Assembly (NCBI RefSeq): GCF_039536205.1
Contig: NZ_BAAAYL010000001.1
Location: 5,332,001-5,396,000, forward strand
Direction of reading: 5' to 3'
Source of the DNA: Streptomyces sannanensis
Lineage (GTDB): Bacteria > Actinomycetota > Actinomycetes > Streptomycetales > Streptomycetaceae
DNA: 64,000 nt
In this document: one piece after another, positions 35,480-47,053 of the stretch
How positions within the stretch are numbered: position 1 is the stretch's first letter
Layout of the letters: every line of letters starts with the position of its first letter
The notes under the pieces: generated by a model
Seen by the model: the letters and a program-made list of their open reading frames with translations, nothing else
What the model was told of the DNA's origin: nothing
The model's database searches: none
Program-made: the position numbers and the translations under genes

Positions 35480-36492
35480 TGGACTACGTCTTGGCCCATT
35501 GGTGGCCCACCCAGAGCGGTGACCCGTCCCCCTGGAGCGCATCGAACAGCGGGTACGTCGGCACATCGTCCCCCACCTCGGCGCGCTGCCGCTCAACAGC
35601 ATCGGAACGGAAGCGCTGCGGAGCTGGAAGAAGCGGTTGGAGAAGGACCTCGGTCCCACCTCCATCCGGCTCGTCTGGGCAACGCTGTCCGGCATCCTGC
35701 AGGCGGCCGTCGAAGACCGCCGGCTCGCACGCAACCCCTGCCGCGCCAGTACGGTTCGACCTCCGGCAGCCGCTCCCGGGCGGGTCGAAGTGTGGCCGCC
35801 AGAGCGAGTGCTTGCGGTGCGTGCCGCTCTGCCGGAGCGCTACCGAGTCCTCATCGAAATCGGTGCGGGACTCGGGCTCCGGCAAGGAGAGGCGTTCGGC
35901 CTGGCCAGGGAGGACATCGACTTCGATCAAGACGTCGTCCGGATCCGACGGCAGGTCAAGATGGTGCGGACGAAGCTGTGCTTCGCACTTCCCAAGGGGC
36001 GCAAGGTGCGTGACGTGCCCTTGCCTCCCAGCGTGGCCAAGGCCCTGTGGCGGCACATCGACCTCTTTGCGCCCCTGCCGATCACCATGCCGTGGGACGC
36101 CCCGAGCCCCCCGCAGACACCGGTGGAAGCCAAGCATTGCCGGCCGAGGACGTACAACCTCCTGGTGACCGGACGCGAGCGGAAGGCGACCAACCGGAAC
36201 TACTTCAACTCCTACGTCTGGAAGCCCGCTCTGGCCGGAGGCCGGCGTGATTGCCCCGCTGGAGGAGAGCGCTCCGGACGGAGCCCGCGTGTGGGAGCTC
36301 TCGCGAGAGCACGGCTACCACGCCCTGCGGCACTTCTACGCATCCGAGCAGTTGGAGGCCGGTGAGTCGGTCGTCTCCCTGGCTCGGTGGCTCGGCCACT
36401 CGGACCCCGGGTTCACGCTCCGGAAGTACGCCCACTTCCTGCCCCGCGCGGGCGCACGTGGCAGCGCCGCCATAGACGCCGTCTTCGGGTAG
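35480..36492 (+). pseudogene. Tyrosine recombinase (island integrase), frameshifted and 5'-truncated
   Basis: Three frames together give a phage-type integrase. The N-terminal SAM-like region begins LAHWWPTQSGD. A frameshift near 35530 leads into HIVPHLGALPLNSIGTEALR and the catalytic domain with the first Arg in GLRQGEAFGL. A second frameshift near 36235 leads into YHALRHFYAS (His, Arg), LGHSDPGFTL (His) and the KYAHF tyrosine. All catalytic residues are still encoded, but not in one frame. It lies at the right end of the island beside attR. Confidence 0.8.
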
Positions 36493-36527
36493 CTCCCAAG
36501 CAACTGGGAACAGCCCGGCCCCGGCCC

Positions 36528-36562
36528 AAAGTCCCAGAGAAGTCCCAGAGAAGTCCCAGAGG
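36528..36562. repeat. Right arm-type repeats of the integrase
   Basis: Three tandem copies of an 11-bp unit AAGTCCCAGAG between the integrase stop and attR. The same motif recurs inside attL at 24909. Confidence 0.65.
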
Positions 36563-36627
36563 CGCTGCCGCACCCCTTCCAGACCCGCATTCGTGCAGGT
36601 CACATAGGGTGCGGCGGCAGCCGTTGC

Positions 36628-36643
36628 TCAGATATCCCGGAAG
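36628..36643. other. attR core within the 3' end of the murA-like gene
   Basis: TCAGATATCCCGGAAG. The integration site keeps the gene's last codons and stop intact, as usual for elements that target gene ends. Confidence 0.7.
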
Positions 36644-38157
36644 GTCTCGATCCGCGCTCCCACCGTGTTGAGCCGCTCCGCCAGATCCTCGTAACCACGG
36701 TTGATGACATAGACGTTGCGCAGTACGGACGTACCCTCCGCCGCCATCATCGCCAGCAGCACCACCACGGCCGGGCGCAGTGCGGGCGGGCACATCATCT
36801 CGGCCGCGCGCCAGCGGGTCGGGCCCTCGACGAGTACGCGGTGCGGGTCGAGCAGCTGGAGGCGGCCGCCGAGGCGGTTGAGGTCCGTGAGATAGATCGC
36901 GCGGTTGTCGTACACCCAGTCGTGGATCAGGGTCTTGCCCTGGGCGACCGCCGCGATGGCCGCGAAGAACGGCACGTTGTCGATGTTCAGGCCGGGGAAC
37001 GGCATCGGGTGGATCTTGTCGATCGGGGCCTCCAGCTTGGACGGCCGGACCGTGAGATCCACCAGGCGGGTACGGCCGTTGTCGGCCGTGTACTCCGGGG
37101 AGCGGTCGTGGTCGAGGCCCATCTCCTCCAGTACCGCGAGCTCGATCTCGAGGAACTCGATCGGTACGCGGCGGATGGTCAGCTCCGACTCGGTGACCAC
37201 AGCGGCGGCGACCAGGCTCATCGCCTCGACCGGGTCCTCGGAGGGGGAGTAGTCGACGTCCATGTCGATGTTCGGTACGCCGTGCACGGTGAGCGTCGTC
37301 GTTCCGATGCCCTCGACGCGTACGCCCAGCGCCTCCAGGAAGAAGCACAGGTCCTGGACCATGTAGTTGGAGGAGGCGTTGCGGATGACGGTCACCCCGT
37401 CGTGCCGCGCGGCCGCGAGCAGCGCGTTCTCGGTCACCGTGTCACCGCGCTCGGTCAGGACGATCGCACGGTCGGGTGTGACGCTGCGGTCCACCCTCGC
37501 GTGGTACTGACCCTCCGTCGCGGTGATGTCCAGGCCGAACCGGCGCAGCGCGATCATGTGCGGCTCGATGGTGCGGGTGCCCAGATCGCAGCCGCCGGCG
37601 TACGGCAGCCTGAAGTGGTCCATCCGGTGCAGCAGCGGACCCAGGAACATGATGATGCTGCGGGTCCGCCGGGCCGCCTCCGCGTCGATGCCGTCCAGGT
37701 CGAGATCGGCCGGAGGGACGATCTCCAGATCGGTCCCGCCGTTGACCCAGCGGGTGCGCACGCCGATGGAGTTCAGCACCTCCAGGATGCGGAAGACCTC
37801 CTCGATCCGCGCCACCCGGCGCAGTACCGTGCGTCCCTTGTTGAGCAGTGAGCCGCAGAGCAGCGCCACGCATGCGTTCTTGCTCGTCTTGACGTCGATG
37901 GAGCCCGACAGTCGGCGTCGTCCGACCACCCGGAGATGCATGGGACCCGCATACCCGAGGGAGACGATCTCGCTGTCCAGTGCCTCACCGATCCGGGCGA
38001 TCATCTCAAGGCTGATGTTCTGGTTGCCTCGCTCGATCCGGTTCACCGCGCTCTGGCTGGTACCCAGGGCATCGGCGAGCTGAGTCTGTGTCCAGCCACG
38101 ATGCTGTCGTGCGTCACGGATGAGCTTGCCGATGCGTACGAGGTAGTCGTCGGTCAT
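36628..38157 (-). CDS. UDP-N-acetylglucosamine 1-carboxyvinyltransferase-like enzyme with N-terminal XRE domain
   Basis: 509 residues. An XRE helix-turn-helix occupies residues 8-62 (GWTQTQLADALGTSQSAVNR) and is fused to an EPSP-synthase-fold MurA domain. The catalytic Cys190 is in GGCDLGTRTIEPH and the substrate Lys/Asn pair in TSKNACV at 91-97. MurA starts peptidoglycan synthesis by adding enolpyruvate to UDP-GlcNAc. The fused DNA-binding domain suggests an enzyme that senses its substrate and regulates transcription, probably its own. The 3' end is the island's integration site. Confidence 0.85.
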   Translation of the reverse strand: MTDDYLVRIGKLIRDARQHRGWTQTQLADALGTSQSAVNRIERGNQNISLEMIARIGEALDSEIVSLGYAGPMHLRVVGRRRLSGSIDVKTSKNACVALLCGSLLNKGRTVLRRVARIEEVFRILEVLNSIGVRTRWVNGGTDLEIVPPADLDLDGIDAEAARRTRSIIMFLGPLLHRMDHFRLPYAGGCDLGTRTIEPHMIALRRFGLDITATEGQYHARVDRSVTPDRAIVLTERGDTVTENALLAAARHDGVTVIRNASSNYMVQDLCFFLEALGVRVEGIGTTTLTVHGVPNIDMDVDYSPSEDPVEAMSLVAAAVVTESELTIRRVPIEFLEIELAVLEEMGLDHDRSPEYTADNGRTRLVDLTVRPSKLEAPIDKIHPMPFPGLNIDNVPFFAAIAAVAQGKTLIHDWVYDNRAIYLTDLNRLGGRLQLLDPHRVLVEGPTRWRAAEMMCPPALRPAVVVLLAMMAAEGTSVLRNVYVINRGYEDLAERLNTVGARIETFRDI

Positions 38158-38173
38158 GAGGCGAGGCTATATC

Positions 38174-38236
38174 GCATATGAGATGGCGACCAATTCAGCG
38201 TCGATTTCGGCCTCTTGTCCCTTATATCTCACATGT
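38174..38236. promoter_or_regulatory. Candidate operator pair before the HTH-MurA gene
   Basis: GCATATGAGAT at 38174-38184 and the inverted ATCTCACATGT at 38226-38236 are near-complementary copies in an AT-rich stretch directly upstream of the start. They may be bound by the gene's own XRE domain. The ~270 bp beyond, up to argG, show nothing else. Confidence 0.5.
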
Positions 38237-38506
38237 CATCGTGTGGTGCATACAAGAGACTCAGTGCCATCTGAACGTTTTCATTTGTGATGTCCGGGCA
38301 CAGAAAAGCGAGTCGGGCGACCGTCCCGCTCTCCCGGCTCCAGACCCTCGTCGTGCCCTGCGGAGCACGGATGTGGTCAGCCGCTCGAGGTGGGCGGGTT
38401 GGGGCAGATCCGGACGACGAAGGCCGGCTCGACGCCGTGGGCGCCGAGCCAGCCTTTCCGGTGGTGCATCCCCCACGGGGGCGAGCCTTCCGTTCGACCG
38501 GGCGGG

Positions 38507-39986
<1,480 letters not shown>

Positions 39987-40391
39987 ACGTGTCGCTGGGA
40001 ATTCGCCGTGGCGCGGTATTCATCCGGCATCCTCGGCACTCTCGGTCGCGCGACCGAGAGTGCCGAGGCGGAAGCCGAACGACTCGGTTCATCGAGGAAA
40101 CGGCTCGATGGGGCGAGACGGGACTGGGACCAGTCGTTGTCCTTTGCCGGCGAAGTCAGTCGGTTGGCGTGCGCTGACCTGCCTCGACTGGATCGGCCGG
40201 CAAATGATCACGTCAGGCGGGTTGTCCCGTCCCGGATGATCTGACCTGGGGCGACCAGATCGGTTGAGACGCCTGGTCGCCGGGAATCCCAGCTGACATG
40301 GTCCGGGGCGCCTGGGTGCCGGTGCTGTCCCAGTCGATCGGGTTCGGCTTTGCTGTTTCACACTGGCAGGTCTCGTTAGGATGCCCTGAGC
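39987..40391. other. Intergenic region between argG and the FGE-like gene
   Basis: About 405 bp between divergent genes. Apart from the 38-bp palindrome at 40031 I see no gene or repeat. Confidence 0.5.
40031..40068. repeat. Perfect 38-bp palindrome
   Basis: Begins CCTCGGCACT and is exactly self-complementary over all 38 bases, so each arm is 19 bp without a loop. It lies ~80-115 bp upstream of argG and ~325 bp upstream of the plus-strand gene. No gene ends here and no T tract follows, so a terminator role is not obvious. Confidence 0.8.
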
Positions 40392-41072
40392 ATGGACGTG
40401 AATGCAGGGAACGAGATGATCGCCATCCCGCCGGGGCAGGTCACGCTGTCGGACCGGCGGACGCAGCGCAGTTGGTCGGTCGAGCTTGCGCCCTATCAGC
40501 TCGCGGCATTCCCGGTCACCCAGGCGTTGTACGCCCAGATCACAGGCCAGCGGCCGAGTGCCGCCCATGGGGACCAGTTGCCCGTCGAGTGCGTTTCTTG
40601 GTGGGATGCGGCGCGGTTCTGCAACACCCTGTCCCAGTGCGACGGGTTCACGCCCGCGTACCACCTCCTTGACGACGGCGAAGGTGGCGAAGGTATCGAG
40701 TGGGACGCGTCCGCCGACGGGTACCGACTGCCGACCGAAGCCGAATGGGAGCACGCCTGCCGTGCTGGTACGACCGGGCCGCAGTACGCGCCGCTCGACG
40801 AGATCGCCTGGTACCGCGGCAACTCGCACGAGCAGATCCACGACGTGGGTGGCAAACGGCCCAACCCGTGGGGTCTTTACGACATGCTCGGCAACGTCTG
40901 GGACTGGTGCTGGGACGTCTACGATGCCGAGGCCTACGGCACCTACCGGGTGCTCCGTGGCGGTGGTTGGTTCGATGAGCACTGGAGTTGCCGTGCCTCT
41001 GCGCGGCGCCGCAGCCACCCGACATTCCAGGTCGACGACGTAGGGTTCCGCATCGCGCGCTCCATCGTGTGA
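40392..41072 (+). CDS. Formylglycine-generating enzyme (SUMF1) family protein
   Basis: 226 residues with the FGE-sulfatase fold signatures: QLPVECVSWWDAARFCN, GYRLPTEAEWEHACRAG, the NPWGLYDMLGNVWDW block and the final LRGGGWFDE...RIARS. Members oxidise cysteine to formylglycine, hydroxylate substrates or act as non-catalytic modules. The protein is shorter than true FGEs (~300), and no sulfatase lies nearby, so the substrate is unknown. Confidence 0.85.
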   Translation: MDVNAGNEMIAIPPGQVTLSDRRTQRSWSVELAPYQLAAFPVTQALYAQITGQRPSAAHGDQLPVECVSWWDAARFCNTLSQCDGFTPAYHLLDDGEGGEGIEWDASADGYRLPTEAEWEHACRAGTTGPQYAPLDEIAWYRGNSHEQIHDVGGKRPNPWGLYDMLGNVWDWCWDVYDAEAYGTYRVLRGGGWFDEHWSCRASARRRSHPTFQVDDVGFRIARSIV

Positions 41073-41120
41073 CCATCGGTTCCCGTTCTGAGGCATCAAG
41101 CGAATCATCGGAGACGGGGA

Positions 41121-41740
41121 TCAGGTCGACAGAGACGGGACACGGGTCGTGGGCGGGACCGGAAGTAGACGCGGCCACCAGGCATTCGCCAGCAGCACCG
41201 CCTCCGGAACCCCGACCCGCTCGAAACCCCCATCCTGCCTGGCCGCAGGTCAGACGGGTCACCTCGAACGCTTCCGCGTCCTTCGGTCGGATCCGCTCAT
41301 CGGCGCGGACATCGACAACCACCGCAGAGCCGTCCGAACGGCGTACGTAAGTAGTCCGGAGCGTGCCGACGCTCACGCTCGCCGTCGTTCCAGTGCAGCC
41401 AGAACGGCTGCGAGGCGATCCCCACCACTTCGGGATCGAAATCCATCAGCAGAAGCCGGTCCCGCTCCAGCCGCGACTCGAAACCGACGTGCCGCCCGGT
41501 CGTCGCCGCCCAGTACCAGCCCGAGAAGTGACGCTCACCACGCGACCAGCGAAACGGCCGTACCGCGGGCACGTCCTCGAACCGCGCCGTCGCGCAGTCC
41601 AGCAGCGGACCCCGCCGACGCCCACGTACAGCATCCACGTACGACAGCTGGACGCACTTCGCCGGCAAGGAAGCCGAAACGACCGGGATCGCTGTCGAAC
41701 GCCTCGATTGGAGGACAGCGGACAAAGTCGTGCTGCACAT
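41121..41740 (-). pseudogene. TnsA-like endonuclease, multiply frameshifted
   Basis: One frame (from ATG 41740) reads GWYWAATTGRHVGFESRLER, DFDPEVVGIASQPFWLHW and APDY. A second continues with RRSDGSAVVVDVRADERIRP, and a third with VGVPEAVLLANAWWPRLLP to a stop at 41121. Together they form a TnsA-type PD-(D/E)XK endonuclease, common as stand-alone genes in Streptomyces. At least two frameshifts inactivate it. Confidence 0.65.
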
Positions 41741-41767
41741 GACCGCGGCGCGGCGATGTATTAGTGT

Positions 41768-41785
41768 TATCTCGACATCGAGATA
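41768..41785. promoter_or_regulatory. Palindrome upstream of acnA
   Basis: TATCTCGA CA TCGAGATA, perfect 8-bp arms in an AT-rich stretch 127-144 bp before the start codon. It is a candidate operator for an acnA regulator. Confidence 0.5.
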
Positions 41786-41825
41786 TCTGTACGAGGCGTA
41801 TCGCCCCCGAGTCACTAAGGCTTAC

Positions 41826-41844
41826 CTAAGTTAGCCCAACCTTA
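41826..41844. promoter_or_regulatory. Candidate DmdR1/IdeR iron box before acnA
   Basis: On the minus strand the site reads TAAGGTTGGGCTAACTTAG, 15 of 19 positions identical to the consensus TTAGGTTAGGCTAACCTAA of DtxR-family iron repressors. Aconitase needs a 4Fe-4S cluster, so iron control is plausible. Confidence 0.5.
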
Positions 41845-41845
41845 G

Positions 41846-44626
<2,781 letters not shown>

Positions 44627-44641
44627 GGCTCACGCACACAC

Positions 44642-44683
44642 CGAAGGGCCGCATCCCGTCCGACGAGGGGGTGCGGCCCTTCG
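44642..44683 (+). terminator. Rho-independent-type terminator after acnA
   Basis: A 16-bp stem, CGAAGGGCCGCATCCC pairing with GGGGTGCGGCCCTTCG (one G-T pair), with a 10-nt loop, starts 16 bp after the acnA stop. Confidence 0.85.
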
Positions 44684-44983
44684 TCGCTGCCGGCAACCCT
44701 CTGCCTGCCCTTCGCGGCGGCTTCGGAGCTACGAGACCTCGACCCTGGCACCTAGTGCCCCTCCCGGCAACGTTTGCCCCGTCGCGACGCCCGGCACGCA
44801 CGCGCGCTGCGTTGGCCGAAAACCCATGGAGCGCTGCTACGAGGGCCTTCGGCCGCCTTGCGATCGCACGCACCGGACGCCGCTCCTTGACGGGCGAACG
44901 TTGCCGGTCGCGGCACTAGACTTGAAGAGTTCTTCAATTGGCAAGTCATCGAGTCGACCGGCGAGGAAGGGACGGGACTGAAG
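44684..44983. other. Intergenic region with an ArsR-type operator candidate
   Basis: 300 bp without a supported gene. At 44922-44937 lies TTGAAGA GT TCTTCAA, perfect 7-bp arms in locally AT-rich DNA ~45 bp before the small gene that leads the ArsR cluster, an apt position for autoregulation. Confidence 0.55.
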
Positions 44984-45169
44984 GTGAGCGTATTCGCTGA
45001 TGCCGTCCGTGAGCGTGTCCGGCAGGCGCGGGCCGACATCGAGGCCGCGTTGGCCGCCGGGGACGCCCACGGGGCCGAACTGGCCCGGGAGGAGCTGGAG
45101 GACGCGCTGCGGCTCGCTGCCCGGCACAACATCAGGATCGAGACGGAGGACGAGGTGAGCGACCAGTGA
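44984..45169 (+). CDS. Small helical protein preceding ArsR
   Basis: 61 residues from GTG 44984, one long amphipathic helix pair (VRERVRQARADIEAALAAGD...LEDALRLAARHN). No family is recognised. Its stop overlaps the GTG of the ArsR gene, so the two are co-translated and it may act with that regulator. Confidence 0.6.
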   Translation: MSVFADAVRERVRQARADIEAALAAGDAHGAELAREELEDALRLAARHNIRIETEDEVSDQ

Positions 45170-45516
45170 AGCCCGCGGTACCGCTGTACCAGGCGAAGGC
45201 CGAGTTCTTCAGGATGCTGGGGCATCCGGTACGTATCCGCGTCCTGGAGCTGCTGCAGGACGGGCCGATGCCCGTACGCGACCTGCTCACGAAGATCGAG
45301 ATCGAGCCCTCCAGCCTCTCCCAGCAGCTCGCGGTCCTGCGCCGCTCGGGCATCGTGACCGCGACCCGCGAGGGCACCACGGTGGTGTACGAGCTGGCCG
45401 GCGGGGACGTGGCGGAGCTGATGCGGGCCGCCCGGCGGATCCTGACGGTGATGCTGGCCGGGCAGCAGGACCTGCTGGCCGAGCTGACCACCACCGACGC
45501 CCGGGCAACGTCATGA
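45166..45516 (+). CDS. ArsR-family regulator, paralogue 1
   Basis: 116 residues, a winged helix with EFFRMLGHPVRIRVLELLQD and the recognition helix SSLSQQLAVLRRSGIV. No metal-binding Cys motif is seen. It closely resembles the ArsR at 48759-49100, most of the core being identical. It probably binds the dyad at 44922. Overlaps of 4 bp on both sides link it to the flanking small genes. Confidence 0.88.
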   Translation: MKPAVPLYQAKAEFFRMLGHPVRIRVLELLQDGPMPVRDLLTKIEIEPSSLSQQLAVLRRSGIVTATREGTTVVYELAGGDVAELMRAARRILTVMLAGQQDLLAELTTTDARATS

Positions 45517-45665
45517 GCGAACCGCGCAAGCAGCGCGAGAAGGATGTCGAGCGGTGGCTGGAGAGGGGGGTGGCGCTGCGCGCCGCCTTCTATGTCTTCG
45601 GCACCCACCTGTTCGCCGGGTTCGTGTGGCTGCTGTTCTACATCGGCCGGCACGCCCACAAATGA
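45513..45665 (+). CDS. DUF6126-like single-pass membrane mini-protein
   Basis: 50 residues. ATG 45513 overlaps the ArsR stop (ATGA). A charged N terminus (KQREKDVERWLERG) precedes one membrane segment, FYVFGTHLFAGFVWLLFYIG, and a short His-rich end. The pattern fits the small DUF6126 family of Streptomyces, known beside regulators but without assigned function. Confidence 0.7.
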   Translation: MSEPRKQREKDVERWLERGVALRAAFYVFGTHLFAGFVWLLFYIGRHAHK

Positions 45666-45723
45666 GCCCGGTGCGGCCCCACGCCGTGAATCGCGCCGCA
45701 GCGGCGCACGTCGGCCCGGACGC

Positions 45724-45759
45724 CTGCGGCCCCGTCCTCACTTGAGGGCGGGGCCGCAG
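45724..45759. terminator. Bidirectional hairpin terminator
   Basis: A 16-bp stem, CTGCGGCCCCGTCCTC against GAGGGCGGGGCCGCAG (one G-T pair), with a 4-nt loop lies between the convergent DUF6126 and STAS genes. Confidence 0.8.
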
Positions 45760-45788
45760 GTCACTCGGCGGCGCGGGGTCAGGCTTTC

Positions 45789-46199
45789 TCAGGAACTCGG
45801 TTGCGACGCCGTCCGCTCGTCCGGCCACCGGTCGCTGCACCACTGCCGCTGCTCACCGGCGGTGACCTGGTGGGCGGCGAGCGCGGTGGGCAGGTCGCAG
45901 TGGACCCGGATGGCGGGGCCCTTGGCGTCGGGGACGAGTGAGCCGTCGGCGGGGATCGCCGCGAGTTCCAGGGGTCGGCCCTCCTCGGCGAGCCGGCGGG
46001 CGGCCTGGGCGACGGCGACCTGGCCGCCGACCGACCAGCCGCGCAGTCCGGTCAGGTCCAGCACGACCGGGCCGCTGCCCCGGGCCTGCACCCAGCCGAT
46101 CGCGCCGTCGAACCGGGCGATCGCCTCGGCGCCGAGGTGCCCGGCCAGGGACAGCACGCCGAGGCCGGGGTGGGTGGTGTAGCGCCACTCGATGGTCAT
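45789..46199 (-). CDS. STAS-domain protein (anti-anti-sigma-like)
   Basis: 136 residues of a STAS fold: VLSLAGHLGAEAIARFDGAI, a VVLDLTGLRGWSVGGQVAV central strand/helix and a PDAKGPAIRV ending. The position after the DLTGL strand normally holding a phosphorylatable Ser/Thr reads GWSVGG, so the Ser is available. Last gene of a leftward operon with an ATP-binding kinase-like gene directly upstream, as in RsbV/RsbW partner-switch pairs. Confidence 0.75.
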   Translation of the reverse strand: MTIEWRYTTHPGLGVLSLAGHLGAEAIARFDGAIGWVQARGSGPVVLDLTGLRGWSVGGQVAVAQAARRLAEEGRPLELAAIPADGSLVPDAKGPAIRVHCDLPTALAAHQVTAGEQRQWCSDRWPDERTASQPSS

Positions 46200-46214
46200 C
46201 AGGGCCTCGGCTTT

Positions 46215-46640
46215 CTACAGGGGGAGGGTGATCCAGATGCTTTTGCCGCGTCCGTCGGTGTCGCCGCGTACGACGGCGGTGCCGCCCAGCGAGAGGGTGA
46301 GCTCGACGACGGTGGCCAGACCGGTGCCCGCGGTACTCGTGACCGCCGCGTACAGGGGCGGCTGGTAGGGGTGGCGGTCGTGGACGGCGAACGCGAAGGT
46401 GCCGGGCCCGGCGGCGTAGACGACGGTGACGTTCTCCGAGAGGACGGCGGCGTGGCGGACGCTGTTGGTGACCAGCTCCGACAGGATCAGCAGGGCGGGG
46501 TCCACGCTGGGATGGCGCCGGGAGATGCCCCACTCCGTCAGGACCATCTCCGTGGTCTCCCGCGCCATCCGTACGGCCGATCCCATGGCGGGCACGGTCA
46601 GTACATGCCGCAGTGGCAGCCTCTCCCACTCGGGGGCCAT
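46215..46640 (-). CDS. RsbW-like ATP-binding protein
   Basis: 141 residues. The GHKL N box is ILSELVTNSVRHA, with a later AGTGLATVVELT G2-like region and FAFAVHDRHPY for G1. A stand-alone anti-sigma/switch kinase domain. Its ATG overlaps the stop of the PNPOx-like gene, and the STAS gene follows after 15 bp. It is probably the kinase of a partner switch with that STAS protein. Confidence 0.8.
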   Translation of the reverse strand: MAPEWERLPLRHVLTVPAMGSAVRMARETTEMVLTEWGISRRHPSVDPALLILSELVTNSVRHAAVLSENVTVVYAAGPGTFAFAVHDRHPYQPPLYAAVTSTAGTGLATVVELTLSLGGTAVVRGDTDGRGKSIWITLPL

Positions 46641-47053
46641 CAGCGCTCCTGTCCGGTGCCGAGGCGGAAGCCGGCCACCGTCCGGGGGCGGAGCCGCAGC
46701 AGGGTGTCGTGCGGTCCGTGGGCCCAGCCGGGCAGGGTGCGCCGGTAGTGGGCGGCCTCGTCCGGGTCCGTGACGACCTCGCACGGGCCGGTCGCGGACA
46801 CACTCCAGCCGGTGCCGGTGGGCATGCGGACCTCGTCGGCGTGGTAGGTGAGCAGAACGCGCCCGGTCAGGGCGGCGGCCTGGACGGGGGTGCGGACGAT
46901 CAGGCGCCCGTACTCCAGGACATGGACGGCGGGGCGGACGACCACGACCTCGCGCTGCACATAGGCCACCCGGCCCCGTGCGGAGCCTTCCAGGAGCCAC
47001 AGGGCCTCGGTCCCGGACACCTCGGTCATCAGACGGTGGGCGGGGACGCTCAT
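46640..47053 (-). CDS. Pyridoxamine 5'-phosphate oxidase-like flavin-binding protein
   Basis: 137 residues of the split-barrel PNPOx-like fold: GRVAYVQREVVVVRPAVHVL, then LIVRTPVQAAALTGR and VRMPTGTGWSVSATGPCEVV. Single-domain actinomycete members bind FMN, F420 or haem. It is coupled to SulP upstream and the ATPase downstream by 4-bp and 1-bp overlaps. It may sense redox or a flavin in this operon; the function is not established. Confidence 0.72.
   Translation of the reverse strand: MSVPAHRLMTEVSGTEALWLLEGSARGRVAYVQREVVVVRPAVHVLEYGRLIVRTPVQAAALTGRVLLTYHADEVRMPTGTGWSVSATGPCEVVTDPDEAAHYRRTLPGWAHGPHDTLLRLRPRTVAGFRLGTGQER

Larger units (their letters stand above)
24789..36643. mobile_element. 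Integrated genomic island carrying putative defence genes
   Basis: An ~11.9-kb segment bounded by the 16-bp direct repeat TCAGATATCCCGGAAG at 24789-24804 and 36628-36643. The right copy is the 3' end of the murA-like gene (its TCA is the stop on the minus strand). A tyrosine integrase gene, now frameshifted, sits 136 bp inside the right boundary. GTCCCAGA-type repeats lie near both ends as in integrase arm sites. The cargo is a GHKL/DUF3883 giant, a pglW-like relic and an unrecognised nuclease-like gene. The broken integrase suggests a fixed element. Confidence 0.75.

Noticed and set aside
36528..36562. Short CRISPR-like repeat beside the integrase
   Set aside because: Three directly adjacent 11-bp copies with no spacers; location and recurrence at attL fit integrase arm sites.
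40031..40068. Ordinary transcription terminator
   Set aside because: No gene ends within reach in either direction and no T tract follows either arm; kept as an unexplained palindrome.
41535..41738. Small minus-strand gene overlapping the TnsA-like relic
   Set aside because: Reads plausibly at its start (FVRCPPIEAFDSDPGRF) but turns into frame noise; no family and no ribosome site.
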